Assembly (NCBI GenBank): GCA_947095535.1
Contig: OX352772.1
Span: forward strand, 314,040,018 to 314,104,017
Reading direction: 5' to 3'
Length of the DNA stretch: 64,000 nucleotides
Source: Poecilobothrus nobilitatus
Lineage: Eukaryota > Arthropoda > Insecta > Diptera > Dolichopodidae
Shown here: piece by piece, positions 1 to 11,854 of the stretch
How positions within the stretch are numbered: the stretch's first letter is position 1
How the letters are laid out: each line of letters opens with the position of its first letter
The notes under the pieces: model-generated
What the model was told of the DNA's origin: nothing
The model's database searches: none
What the model saw: the letters and a program-made list of their open reading frames with translations, nothing else
Made by a program: the position numbers and the translations under genes

Positions 1-220
1 ATTTTGACTTGTTTACTTTTCACTTTTTTAATTTTTAGTAAAAAAAAAAAATATTTTTATCTATTTATTTTTATCTGTTTGTCTGTTTGTGTCTGTTTGT
101 GTTTGTAAGGAAAGAAAAATGATTATCCATTTTTAGTGTCCTTATTTTTTTTTTGTTTGTATTATAATAATAAAAATGAATTTTCAAAATATAATATAGT
201 TATATTTCATTTCCTTTTTC
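1..220. repeat. AT-rich flank with a TCTGTTTG microsatellite
   Basis: Simple-sequence DNA. A degenerate run of TGTTTGTC/TGTTTGTG words lies at about 70-107, between poly-A and poly-T. No gene is seen. The run lies just upstream of a family D element that itself contains a GTCTGT/GTGTGT run. Confidence 0.5.
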
Positions 221-989
221 ACCGACCGCATACATGATAAGGTAGGTATTGTTTTCATACTAAAAATATATAACCGAGAGTTTTGCAAATATGCATTATT
301 CCGGTGTGTAGAAACCTGTAAACCTTTTTTTTAGTGTGATGTCTGTCTCTGTGTGTGTGGATATGTCTGTGGGCCGCGTGTAGCCTAAACGGTCGAGCGA
401 AATTTTTTGAAATTTCATATTTAAAGTTTTGACATAAATATCTCGGATTGATAAGATTTTGGAGCAAATCGGACAACCGCAAGTAGAAGTTTATTAGGGT
501 AATTTTTGAGTTTTAAAATATTATAAAAAAATTGTTAAACAAGTATGTAAAGGGCAACAACTTTGACATAGAACATTTTTTTATCCGACTAACTGAAGGT
601 TTTGTAATTAAATAAGTAATATATTTTTTTCTAAGTCCAAATTTCATACATATTACAACAAGTCATATAAATTATAAGAACAAATTTTTTTAGGTTTCTC
701 TTTCATATCTCTAAAAATTTATATATGTATCTATGCATAAGTTGATGCCGCAAAATTCGAACAGTAAAATTTTTGTTAGCAGATTCTGTATAATAAATAA
801 ATTTGTTTACACTTTTATTATTTTGTCGTTCTAATTGTTATCGAACAAAAAAAAAATTTTGTTAAATTATTAGAAGTTATTTTGCTTTGATTTAAATTAT
901 TATGTAAAAAATCTATGAAATTTTACATTATGTTTTAGTCTAACTTTTAATATCAGTCGGTTCTGTGGTGGATACAGCTGATTTTTTTT
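221..989 (+). mobile_element. Family D nonautonomous repeat, copy 1
   Basis: A 769 bp element that recurs at 21986-22775. Both copies open with ACCGACCGCATACAT. Both close with an inverted GTCGGT followed by a shared CAGCTGATTTTTTTT tail. The shared interior includes AAGGTAGGTATTGTTTTCAT, a GTCTGT/GTGTGT run, and a conserved block around TAAATATCTCGGATTGATAA. ACCGACCGC and its inverted form suggest short (sub)terminal inverted repeats. The ends are not flanked by an obvious target duplication, so the class (cut-and-paste or other) is unassigned. Short minus-strand frames inside the two copies encode similar peptides only because the DNA is repeated. No transposase is visible. Confidence 0.7.
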
Positions 990-1565
990 GTTTAAGATAA
1001 AAAAAAATCGATTTTTTCTTTTTATTTTCATATCTATATATTAAGAAAAGTTTTTTAAAATCACTATAAAGTACAATAAATATTAAAAATGTTATTTTTA
1101 TAATCCCAGGCTTCCTATAAAATTTTCTATTACATTTAAAAAGTACTAAAAAGAAAAAAAATAATAAAAATGGATACTTAAAGCAAATATTAAAAACCTT
1201 TTTTTTTTGGTTTTGAAAAAAATTACTTATAAAAACTTTAGATTATTTGTAAAAAAAAATTTTTACAACAGTAGTAAATATCACCATTTTGAGAGTAATT
1301 TTGTAGGGGAAATGTATAAAAAAAACTATTATTGCTTTTTTTGCTATTAAATAAATTTAATTATTAATTAAAAGTAATAATGTTAATTGTTAGTTGTATA
1401 TAGTTGAAAGTTCAGAAATTTTTTTCTTCTCTCTTATTACCTCATTCTTTAAAATTTATAGTTTTAACTTAACGGTAATAATTACTTAAGTATAATATAA
1501 TTTTATTAAAATCTAAATAATTTTAAATAACTTCATTATTTTTTCTATTTGAGTCTTAATTTCGT
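990..1565. other. No feature seen
   Basis: AT-rich DNA with poly-A/T runs. I see no repeat, RNA gene or open frame of note. Confidence 0.6.
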
Positions 1566-1966
1566 TTAATTAATCTGGTACCCCTGCCCTGGCATATATT
1601 TGAATGACACTTGAATATCATATGAGACCATGTCATTAAAATATGAATGACGGTATTGTTTTACTTTAGATATATGTGTCATTCGTATTATAAGGGTGTC
1701 GATCACATGACGTTTGTTTTCTAAAAAATCTTTTGACAAATCGTAACTGTTGTAAAAAATAATAGACATACACAACGTTCTTGCTTCATTTAGAAGACCG
1801 TTTGCATTATTAAAAAAATGCATCATGCACAGTAAAATTTGAAATAGATTTCTCGATATTACAGTAATTGAAATACTCTGCTTGTAGATACGTATTTGAT
1901 TTAGATAATTTGTAATCGATTTCAGTTTTACAAGACCCATCCACAATATTAAACCAAAAAATTTTT
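1566..1966 (-). CDS. Unrecognised open frame of about 133 codons, possible exon or pseudogene
   Basis: This is the longest frame in the window not explained by repeated DNA. It reads on the minus strand from just after an in-frame TAA near 1967 down to a TAA at 1566. The listed 126-residue product would begin at a TTG; an ATG lies two codons further in. Its N-terminal part is hydrophobic (IEKFFGLILWMGL), followed by mixed polar and hydrophobic sequence ending in MPGQGYQIN. At this base composition roughly one codon in ten should be a stop, so a run this long is unusual though not impossible by chance. No domain or catalytic motif is recognised. A membrane-protein or chemoreceptor-like exon is conceivable, but I cannot support it. 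I see no strong splice acceptor or downstream exon. Confidence 0.2.
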
Positions 1967-2386
1967 CAATTTAATCGGAATTGATGAGAAATTCATTTAA
2001 AAAGACTTTGCATGTTTCGTTTGTGGTTTTCTTAAAATATCTTGGTCAGCCCACATACCTATAGTGGTTTCAGTTACAGTAAAATTTATAATATCGTCAC
2101 CTATCATCAATCGTAATATTCATATATAAATGCCATTAAAAAAATTTATAATGTATACAGTTGCTTAAGTTTGTGAGAAATCATATGGAAGTGCTACATA
2201 ACTAACTAAAAACAAGTAAATGTAACAGTAAGTCGATGCAACCGACTTATTAATACCCTACACCTGAATAATTCGAATTAAATTAAAAATCCATGTGTTT
2301 TTGGCAGCTGCTTGAACTTCTTCCCTTTTCTGTCTTATTCAACTCGAATTTCAAGAACGTAAAAAAGGCATCCGCTTGGGATATGC

Positions 2387-2540
2387 TTGACACCCTTGTA
2401 TAAAATTTTAAGTTTCTATCTTAATTATTTTCGAAGATTGGTAGTCCTTGGGAGGTTTGTGTCAGCTACCCGAATTGCCACTCCAATTCATCGAATCCAT
2501 CTCAGGAACATAAAGAAAACTTGCCAGAACACCATTCTAT
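2387..2540 (+). repeat. First core unit of family A copy 1, family A2 type
   Basis: TTCGAAGATTGGTAGTCCTTGGGAGG followed by CTACCCGAATTGCCACTCCAATTCATC resembles the units of the 34200 copy, not the units that follow it here. The element is therefore a hybrid of two minisatellite types. Confidence 0.55.
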
Positions 2541-3570
2541 TAAATTTAAAGGTTCTACTTTTGTTGGTTTTGGAGATATGCTCGTTGCTCTTGTGCTCGT
2601 CCGGAAGTTTCCAAAATACGAACCCATGGTTCAAATTCTTTCAAATGTCAGTTTCCAATTTTACAGAAAAGGAAACATAACAGAACACCTTTGTACTAAA
2701 AATAAAAGTTCTATCTTTGTTGGTTGTGGAGATATACTCGTTTGCTCTGGGGCTCGTCCGGAAGCTTCCAAGATTTGAACCCATGGACCAAATCCTCACA
2801 AATTTCAGAAACATAAATCAAACATGAAGGAACACCATTCTGCCTAATTTAAAGGTTATATCTTTGTTGCATTTGGAGATAATATCATTTGCTCTGAGGT
2901 TCGTTCGGAAGCCTTCAAAATCCAAACCCATGGACCAAATCCTCTTAAATTTCAGAGACATAAATCAAACACGAAAGAACACCATTGGACCAAATTCAAA
3001 GGTTCTACCTTTGTTCGTATTGGATATAATCTCATTTGCTCTGCGGCTCGTTCGGAAGCTTCCAAAATTCGAATCCACGGTTCAAATTCTTTCAAATTTA
3101 AACCCATGGCCAAATCCTCTCAAATTTCAGAGGCCTAAATCATACATGAAAGAACACCATTCTGCCAAAAGTAAAGGTTATATCTTTATTGGTTTTGGAG
3201 ATAATCTCATTTGCTCTGGGGCTCGTTCGGAAGCTTCCAAATCCAAACCCATGGACCAAATCCTCTTAAATTTTAGAGACATAAATCGAACGGGAAGGAA
3301 CATCATTGTACAAAATTTAAAGGTTCTATCTTTGTTGGTTTTGGAGATAATCTCATTTGCTCTGGTGCTCGTTCGGAAGCTTCCAAAACCCAAACCCATG
3401 GACCAAATCCTCTTAAATTTCAGAGACATAAATCGAACGGGAAGAAACATCATTGTACAAAATTTGAAGGTTCTATCTTTGTTGCTTTTGGAGATAATCT
3501 CGTTTGCTCCGGAATCATTCGGAAGCTTCCAGAATCCGAACCCATGGGCGGATTTTGTCCAGATTCGAAC
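2540..3570 (+). repeat. 147-bp tandem repeat array, seven units
   Basis: The landmark GGAGATA (or GGATATA) recurs at about 2572, 2728, 2875, 3022, 3197, 3343 and 3490. Spacings are 156, 147, 147, 175, 146 and 147. Each unit carries TTTGCTCTG, CTCGTTCGGAAGCTTCC, CCCATGGACCAAATCCTC and AGAGACATAAATC. The last three units are the most alike, which points to recent local duplication. Because 147 is a multiple of three, a 236-residue frame (2864-3574) with a repeated peptide (LLNFRDIN, LVRKLP) stays open through the array. I regard it as a by-product of repetition, not a gene. Confidence 0.85.
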
Positions 3571-3752
3571 TTAGCCTTTCTTTCGTAATTAGTAACCTAC
3601 TATATAAATTTCATCAAGATAGCATCATTATTTTTTGAGTTATCGTGCGTACGGACGGACGGACATCGCTAAATCGACTCCGGCGGTGATCCTGATTCAG
3701 AATATATATACATGTCTATACCTAACTATACTTTAAGTGTAGGGTATAAAAA

Positions 3753-5580
3753 ACCATATATGAAATAGCTTGGCGTGCAATGTGTAAAGATGTTGTTATA
3801 TGACGGTGCGAACATAGTTCTAAAGGTATAATAAATTTGCTATTACATATGTTTATTAAATTACAATTTGTAAATGATACCAAATAAATATGAAAAAGAA
3901 AACACAATTTTCCTCAACATTGAACTCTAAGTGAATTTTTACCTATGTGTGTTTATTGGTCCATCTGCACGATAACTCAAAAGATATTGGAGAAGATTTG
4001 AGATCGGCGATTTTTTGAATAGCTGCAATTCCATTTTTTTTTTATATACTTAGGTAGGAATTTATAGGAATTATAAGCCAAAAATCCTACAAAAATTTGT
4101 TTGGTTTAACGTAACAGGTTTGGGTAATTGTCATTCAATTTTGAAATTTATATCCTCATATATTAGTACCTAATTAAGTCAAATATTTGAAATTTTGTAA
4201 AAGATGATTTTATATTTTATTGAAACATCAAAATATAATATTTTTTATGCGACTATTCTAAAGTTGACACAATAAACTATACACTCGTCTTGGTGTTCTA
4301 TATATATATTTATTATGTATTTGCATCAGAAATATTGTTCTTTTCTATTTTCATAAGAAAGTTATAGTTAATGTCACATTTAATAATCAATTGTAATACT
4401 TTATATTAGTTACTATAAAATCTATTTCCTTAAAAAAAAAACATTTCTTAATATTATCTTTACTGTGCCAACTAAGTCACTGAAGGACTTTTTTAAATTT
4501 ATGATATCAAAAGTAATCTTATAAAAACAAGTTTTAAGATAATAAGTTGCAATATAAAATGATTTTCATTATTTTATTATTTTTATGGTCAAAAAATGTT
4601 AAATTTTCCTGATTCTTAAAGTTTCAAATAATTAATCAAAAATGAGAATATAATATTGTAATTTTTCCTATACTTAATATAAATTTAAACAAAAAAAGAA
4701 CAAAGAAAAAAAAATTTCAAAAGATAATTTAAAGAAGACAATAAATTAAAATATTTTTAAGAACTGAAGTCATTTCGAAATCAACCTTTATTAACAAGAA
4801 AACAGAAGTGATTCATAATCAAGAAGTCATAAAAATATAAAGAAAAAAAAATAAAAATAGGAAGAAAACAGGATACAATTTTCGTGTATAGGCGTATTTA
4901 GATTATTAATGTTTTTAAAATAAGTATAAAAGATACGTTTTCTTTGTATTTTTATTTTTGGTTTTTTTTTTTATCAAAGGACCTTTTATTATATTCATTT
5001 CCATTTTTAAATTCTTAAAATTATAAATTATAAACCATAAAAATCTCACCTGAAAAAAAAAACATTTTTTTTTGCTTTGATTAGCAATTTTTTAATTAAT
5101 TTTCTCTTTTTATTTAAATTTTCATACTAATTTTTTATTTATTGGGTTCGAAAAATGGAATTGATTTTTCTACAATTATATAAAGTGATTTTTTTTTATT
5201 TCGTATGCTCCCAAGGCAAAAAGTAGGTACTATGCAAATATTTTTAGAAAAATATTAGAAAAAGTTATTTACATTATTTTATTTTAAGTATGTAATTAAG
5301 TGCTCCGTGCCGCATTCAATGTGATTAAAAAAGAAAAGAAGAAAATTATGCCCGCCTATATAACTTTATATAAAAAATCAATCCAATCAACTAAATTCTA
5401 TTTTTATTGGTAAAAAATTTTCATTCGAAACACAAATTTTTATAGGATACACAAATATCTTCGATTAATATTTAATATTATGTACTAACTATAATTAATA
5501 AAGTTATATATAATTTTTTTTTTAATGCATTTCTCTCCCACATAAATGTGAACAGGAAATTACACAACCTTTTCTTTTCA
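3753..5580. other. No feature seen
   Basis: AT-rich, with many A and T homopolymers (for example 4432-4442, 4964-4973). No repeat family or coding signal is recognised. Confidence 0.6.
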
Positions 5581-5662
5581 GGCGTGGCTGTAAATGTTGT
5601 AAGGAAGAATAATACTTACGAGACGTGTGTGGGATTCGAACCCACACTCCCTCGGTCTTCAG
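5581..5662 (-). mobile_element. SINE-1 fragment (tRNA-derived), head truncated
   Basis: Read on the minus strand, it has a B-box-like GTGGGTTCGAATCCCACAC, then a stem-loop with CGTAAG...CCTTAC, then ATTTACAGCCACGCC. The same order occurs in the full copy at 62625-62794. The 5' tRNA-like A-box part (CTCGGTGGCCTAGTGGG) is missing, consistent with 5' truncation during reverse transcription or later loss. A T-rich stretch precedes it on the plus strand, where the poly-A tail would be. Confidence 0.75.
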
Positions 5663-7230
5663 AATTTAAATTTTAAATGAAACCAACACTTAACTTTAAT
5701 AATTTCAAAAATATGAAAATATTGATCTGATAACATCGCAATCTGATTAAGTGAAAACTTCCTACATTATGTATAAAAATTTTATTAGTGTTCTTTCAGT
5801 TTTTATAAATTTTTGAAGATTATTTTAATATAAAATAAAAAGTTATGTAGAGAACTGTAAAATTTATAAGTTTCTTTTAGTTGAAAAGTGAAAGTGAAAA
5901 ACTAAAAGTTTGTTTAAGTGCTTGAAAAGTTATCTACTTACTTTTAACACTCATAGAATATTTTACACTATGTTTATACGATTATGTTTTATAAATAATA
6001 ATTAATAACATATACTTAAAGAGGTTATATTACGATTTTATTAATAATCATTTTAGTCAACAAATTCACGGAACATTGTTTTGAGTAGATAAACAAAAAT
6101 AAAGGGCATCAATATAATATGTTCAATCTGGTAACACTTTAAAGATTTTTTTTTTTTGCGAACTAAGAACTAATAATTAAAAAGAGTAAAAGAGTAAAAT
6201 AAAATTTTCTATCACCAAAAATTATATTAGAATGATATACTAATATTATTTTGGAAGTAGCTATATATACTATATGTACATATATATTATATATATAAAT
6301 ATATTTTTATAACTATATATTTGATGTAAAATAATTTATCAAACTTATCGTAATTATCAAAACAAATCTTAAATAATCTTAAAACCAAAGTTATCTGAAT
6401 ACGTTGATTTTACAATATACACATATATAAATATATATATAATATTCACATTATTATTCTATTTATAATGAAGATAATTATTTTCTTTTTTCTATAGAAA
6501 TTTCTACTCTTCTGAATTCAAATCTTCATCTTCTGAATCAATAAATTTTCTTTAGAAAACTTTTCTAAACTTTTCTTAATTATAAAACAAAAAATAAAAA
6601 AACGTAAACGTTATATTAAAAGATATAAAAAAAAATAATTATTGACCATTCTATAGACAGTTACATACAAAAATAATATTGACAGACTAATTAAAACAAT
6701 ATGGTTCTATCTGCAGTATCATAAAACAAATTTTTACAGCAACTCTTAATGAAAAAAAAAAAAAATTAAAAAAAAACCAATAACAAAGCCATTTTTTTCT
6801 CCCATATATTGTCTAAATATAAGTACTATCGTTATTCTCTCTGACTTTTATAACTACACGTGAATGCTATAAAAAAAATTTTTATACTGCAACAAAATTC
6901 AATAAATTCACTAATAAAAATTCGAAACGATGTAAGTACCTACCAACATTAAAGAAGGTTACAAAAGCTATGTGAAAAATTTCCAAATTACTAGACGCAA
7001 CAATATTTGTTACTACATAAAAACAATGGTGTCACATTTTCAGGGGCATATGTAATCTCCGCACATCGTAATGACGTGCATCAAGCTGAACATCGCAATA
7101 AAAACGAAATGTAGTAAAAACAGAAAAACTTAACGACTGTAAGTACTAATATATATAACTGCTACACATCTATTAAAAATTCAGATGAAAAAGAGAAAAG
7201 AAAATTTAGGCCCACTTTAGTACAATATGA
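5663..7230. other. AT-rich spacer with TA-rich tracts
   Basis: TA-rich tracts lie at 6255-6320 and 6418-6450. The stretch at about 7030-7130 (CATATGTAATCTCCGCACATCG) is less AT-biased and may be old repeat DNA, but I cannot assign it. Confidence 0.4.
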
Positions 7231-7271
7231 TAATATGATGATACATCCGGGGCCAATTAAAATTATTTTGT

Positions 7272-7493
7272 ATGATTATGAAACGAAAGTTGGCAACAAA
7301 AACAACAAGCGTGAAATTAGAAGAAAGAAAAGAAGCAGAGTGTTTAGAGTTACCACTATATACTTATATACGCCTTCAATCAGACACATTAGTTGCGCAA
7401 CGATATTCAACGATTTCGAAAACCATGAGTACATTTCAACATAAAAACATTAAGAAACCTCTCAGAGTGAACAATTTTACAACGGTACATTAA
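7272..7493 (+). CDS. Unrecognised 73-codon open frame, doubtful
   Basis: The frame begins MIMKRKLATKTTSVKLEERK and has a more varied residue mix than the poly-Lys/Ile/Tyr frames that AT-rich DNA usually yields. It lies in a stretch of slightly higher GC (about 7020-7480). No domain is recognised and no splice sites could be assigned with confidence. It could be an exon, a decayed transposon ORF or chance. A second, overlapping frame (7235-7444) is no better. Confidence 0.12.
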   Translation: MIMKRKLATKTTSVKLEERKEAECLELPLYTYIRLQSDTLVAQRYSTISKTMSTFQHKNIKKPLRVNNFTTVH

Positions 7494-10400
7494 TATCAAT
7501 TAAATTTAATAACAAGTTGGTAAACTCTAATGTAAAAGTATATACTTATATATAAGAGTAATTTATACCAATACTGGAAGAAAATGTGCTCTAGATTTTT
7601 TTAGCATCATGGATCTCTATAGTAATTCATATAAGATGATAGCTAATAGATTATTTAAAAACCAAATATACTTATCGGCATGAAAAAAGAAAGTTTAACA
7701 GGTTAATACCAATGAAAGAACAATATAATGGAGCGTGATGGTAGATGTGATGTGGTGATAGATAAAAAAAAAGGGGATCTTGAATGAAAAACGTAAAATG
7801 CTGATGAAAGAAGCGATTTAAAAAACTTAATATGACACCCGAAAAATTATGATTATTTTTTAAACGGACTTGCAATTCCTTCCCTTTTGTGACGAATAAA
7901 AGACATGTAATAATTTTTCACATAAAATATTCTTACAAAAATTATTACGCGCCCTAAAGAAATCACATAAAAGGTTAAATTATCAATATAATTAAATGTT
8001 TGATCGTATTTTTTTTTTTATACAACATTAACATGAAATTTATAAAACATGATAAAAATAAAAGTTATAAAAACATCACTGCAATAAAAATAATAAAAAA
8101 ATCTATAATATGTATTAGGTAATATATACAAATATGTACTTTTATTAAATTTAATATGTTGGGTTGGTCGATTGTTTTGATTAAATAAAATTCTTGATCT
8201 ATTTTTAATCATATATTGGATTATTTTCGAATCATAATTTCAAAAAATTTTTCAATTTCTTAACTTTGAATCTAAAAAAAAAAAAAGTCAAAATAAAACA
8301 AAGTAATAAATTTAGACATCTGGTTTTAAAAATTATTGGCAGATAAAATTTGACACCATGGTAAATATACATTCATGTATGTATGTACCTATATAATACA
8401 ATCTAACATTGTATAATATATCTGTAACATTGAAAGATTTATTGATATTATTACGGAAAAATTACTGATATCATTTCTCAACAGATGAAGAGATTTCCAT
8501 TCTTTCATTCTAAATTTTCTTGTGATTCCACCCACCATTAGGTTTTTGATTTTCTTTTTTAAGATTTTATTTTCATACGTAATTACGTAAAGAAAAGTTC
8601 CAAGTTTGTTTTTTTTTTCAACTTTTTCTTTAATTTCTTATTTACTTTTCTTAATATCAATACAAGAAAAAAAAATTCATAAGATTCTATTGGTATGAAT
8701 TAGTTTCTTTAATTATGAATATATATTTTTTTTTTGCCTCCTATAGTAAAAACCTTATAGTAAAACCTTATAGTAAAAAACCAACCTTATCCAACCTTAA
8801 AAAACCTTATCATCCAACCTTATAGTAAAAAACTTTCCTTTATTAGTTTAATCTTCTATTTTTTTCTTTTATTTATTACCATTAGTTATTAATATTTTTA
8901 AGTAAGTAAAGGATTTATATGTTTTTGTGAACAAAATGTTTTTAATTTTTTGTATCTTCTGTACCTTATATGGTGTATATAGTTCTTTTAACAAATACTG
9001 AAATTCAAATCATCCTCAGTAAAAAAAAAAAAAAAATGTTTATTATATTCAAACACCTTTTTTTTTTTTGTTTTACACTTTTGTAAGGTGATTTCTTGGT
9101 TAAATAAATTTGACATTTTACTTAAATTCAAAATTTTTCCACTCCGAAATAAACAGAATAAAATAAAACATGATAAAACCTATTCGTCATATATATATTA
9201 TTAAAATATCTTTAAAAACGATTGCTTTTGAAATGTTAAATGAGAAATTTTTCGAGAAATAAACATACATATATTATATTTTATCAAAACCTTATGTAAA
9301 TTAGTATTTTTTTTCCTAAAGATGAATAATAAAAACAAAAAAAAAGTTTCAAGTGTACTCCGTAAGACTTTTCTGAATTGTTCAGTTGTAAGAACTATAA
9401 TTATATCTAAATATAATTTAAAAATAGTACTACTTAATACTCATATTATGTTAGACTTGTGATACGTATCACTAAAATTTTGGCATTAAATTGTGGTTTG
9501 AGCTAAGAAGCTTTTAATTTTGATTAGGCAGAAAAAGTTAAATAACCATGTTAAATTATTTATTGTACTAAAATAGAACTTAACGTTCTATATATAGTTC
9601 GAGTTTTAATTTAGAGGCATATTTATTTTGCTGCTACCTATCAAAAATATTAAGACAAATCATTAGTGAACATTTTCACATTATTAAATCATTTTTTAAA
9701 TTTTATAGAAAATTTGATCTTTAATACAATATAACAATTTACAAATTTTGATCAAAACAAACCTTAGGCATTATATTTCTTTGAAAAAATAAAAAAAAAA
9801 AATACCAAAAGTTGTATATGTAATAGTTGTAATAGTTGTATATTTAGTTAGATCAAATTTTTCATGATTATCAGACTATTCTTGTACTACGCATATACCA
9901 AAAATAAATGAAAAAAAAAGGATGATAGCAAATGATGATAAAAATTAATAGAAATAAGGATACATTGAGAAAATAAACATACATTTTAGGGTTTGTGTTT
10001 AATTTGGTTTTTATTTTTAATACTTTATTCAAAATATGTGGTAGAAATTCAAATAATGTATACAAAAGTAAATAAAAACAAATACAAACCAACAAATAAA
10101 CAAAAAATTTTCATTACGGATAAAAAAGTTCATTGATTTTCAATGGAAAATCTGACAGGTATCAGTTTTTGTTTTTTTTTTTCCCCCAAACGAAAAATTA
10201 ATTCAACAGGATCTAGAGTTTTAGATTTTGATAAAAAATTTACATTTTTGTATGATATTGAAAAGTATAGGTAAATTGAATTAATATCAAAAATAATGTT
10301 GCTTATTTTTATAAAAAAAAAAAACAAACTTTTTGAATTAATTTTTAAAAATTAAAAAAAAAAAAAGTTAAGATTAGTTAAATCTCACCATGAAAACGAA

Positions 10401-11055
10401 TCTTCATTTATTAGAATGATATTATAATAAAATTATTTCTATTTATTTAAATGTTTTAATAAAAACATTATAAATGTTTAAAAGTTTTTATATTACTTTT
10501 ATTATTTTATACAATACCTCATAACTTTGTGTTGTAATATATATGATATATAACAGAATATAAATGTGAATTCAACCTTTTAATAAAAATTTAAATAAGT
10601 ATATCCTGAAGTCCTTTCAAATGTTTTCTTTACTATATTATGATTTTATTTTTATGTATTTATATAATATATAAACATTTAAAAAAGTATTTTACATTTC
10701 TTTAAATATAAGCAATAATATTGTTAATAACTCAACATTTCAATTTAATATGCGCCTTTAGGTATGCAATTTTCAAAAAAAAAAATATATCATACCCTTA
10801 CATAATATTCAAAAATAAATAAATAAATAAATTAATAATTTATATGCTTTTCTAATAAATGTTTTAAAATGTATATATATAATACAAAATATAAATATAA
10901 TAAAAAACAAGTAAATTATAATATAAGCAAAATATTTATTTATTTTTTTATATTAATATTACAAATCACATAGGATATTGCAATATTACAAAACCATCAC
11001 AGGTCGAATATTATTATTAAATTATACATTAATATTATATATTTACACTATATTT
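7494..11055. other. AT-rich spacer with a short CCTTATAGTAAAA repeat
   Basis: At 8741-8832 the words CCTTATAGTAAAA and CCAACCTTA recur several times in irregular tandem. Elsewhere there are long A/T homopolymers (9020-9036, 9058-9070) and no gene or recognised element. Confidence 0.5.
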
Positions 11056-11170
11056 GGTAGCAAGGGGAATTTGTTTTCATTTAATAAAACTTGTTACATG
11101 TGCAGGATTTGAACCCGCACTCCTTCGGTTAATAGGCTATATATTTAACTACTAGGCCACCGAGCCCCAA
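11056..11170 (-). mobile_element. SINE-1 copy (tRNA-derived)
   Basis: Minus-strand reading gives GGGGCTCGGTGGCCTAGTAG (A-box region), then CGGGTTCAAATCCTGCAC (B box). A degenerate stem GTAACAAG...CTTGCTAC then replaces the GTCGTAA/TTACGAC stem of the other copies. The head would fold like a tRNA, but there is no matched acceptor stem, and the same head recurs at 20011 and 62625, so this is a SINE and not a tRNA gene. The distal tail ACAGCCACGCC is lost. Confidence 0.75.
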
Positions 11171-11854
11171 ACAAAATAAATTATATTAATATATAAATTA
11201 TTAATAGAATTTTAACCTATAATGACACAATTAACAATTAGTTTTAGCATTAACATTGCATAATCCTTTCTCATATATTTATGTAAAATTAAAATAAATA
11301 AATAAACAATTGTGTTTTAATATATGAATGTAAATTTATAATTATTTTGTTTCACTTTATTATCTCCACAATTACAATATTTTGATATAATTTTATTTGC
11401 GAAAAAAAAAAAAAAACATTGTGATTTTACTGACGCAGTTTAATTTCATTAATTTTCTATACATAATTATTAAACATTAATATATATGTTAAAAATCATA
11501 TAAGTAATTTTGCTTATAAAAATATGTACGCAAAACGGCATTTCACTTTAAAAACTTTACGTAAATTCAAAATTAATTTATGAATCATAATTTTGAAATA
11601 AGTAATGAATATGAAAATTAAAAGTTTCATTAAAAAAAATAATTAAAAATACATCAGTATTAAAATTATCGGAAATGTGTAAATTGCAATGTTTTGTAAC
11701 ATTTTATTTATAAAATTGCATTAAATGCAATTTTTTATGGTATTTTTATTTAATATGTGCATAAATATCTTTATTTTCGAAACACATATTTTAATACATA
11801 TATATTTTTTAATTATAAATTTATAATTCATTCTAAAAATAACAATGTATTAGA
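11171..11854. other. No feature seen
   Basis: AT-rich, including a long A run at about 11402-11416. Nothing recognised. Confidence 0.6.

Larger units (their letters stand above)
2213..3752 (+). mobile_element. DINE-1-like (Helentron-related) element, family A copy 1
   Basis: It begins AACAAGTAAATGTAACAGTA, like the copy at 34200. A hairpin AAGTCG...CGACTT follows at about 2231-2249, then ATACCCTACACCT. The 3' part carries GTTATCGTGCGTACGGACGG, ATCGACTC and GATCCTGATTCAGAATATA, and it ends GTGTAGGGTATAAA. The terminal TACCCTACAC/GTGTAGGGTA inversion, the conserved GGACGG-ATCGACTC block and the tandem core match dipteran DINE-1/INE-1-type nonautonomous rolling-circle elements. The family assignment is from memory of that class. 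There are no Rep/helicase domains, so it would need an autonomous partner. Confidence 0.65.

Noticed and set aside
255..482. Conserved protein shared with 22101-22349 (LRLSDLLQ(N/K)LINPRYL)
   Set aside because: The two frames lie antisense within copies of family D. Peptide similarity simply follows DNA identity, and the reading ends in a His/Thr-rich run from the GTGTGT tract.
3178..3453. 91-codon minus-strand gene
   Set aside because: It lies antisense in the 147 bp tandem array and repeats its own peptide every 49 codons. It is a repeat artefact.
2540..3570. CRISPR-like array
   Set aside because: Units are 147 bp with no repeat-spacer alternation and no cas genes, in a eukaryotic AT-rich context. 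It is a minisatellite inside a transposon.
11056..11170. tRNA gene on the minus strand (A box, GGGTTCAAATCC B box)
   Set aside because: The same head recurs at 20011 and 62625 with a shared non-tRNA tail, the 62625 copy has an A tail and target duplication, and no acceptor stem closes. It is a SINE.
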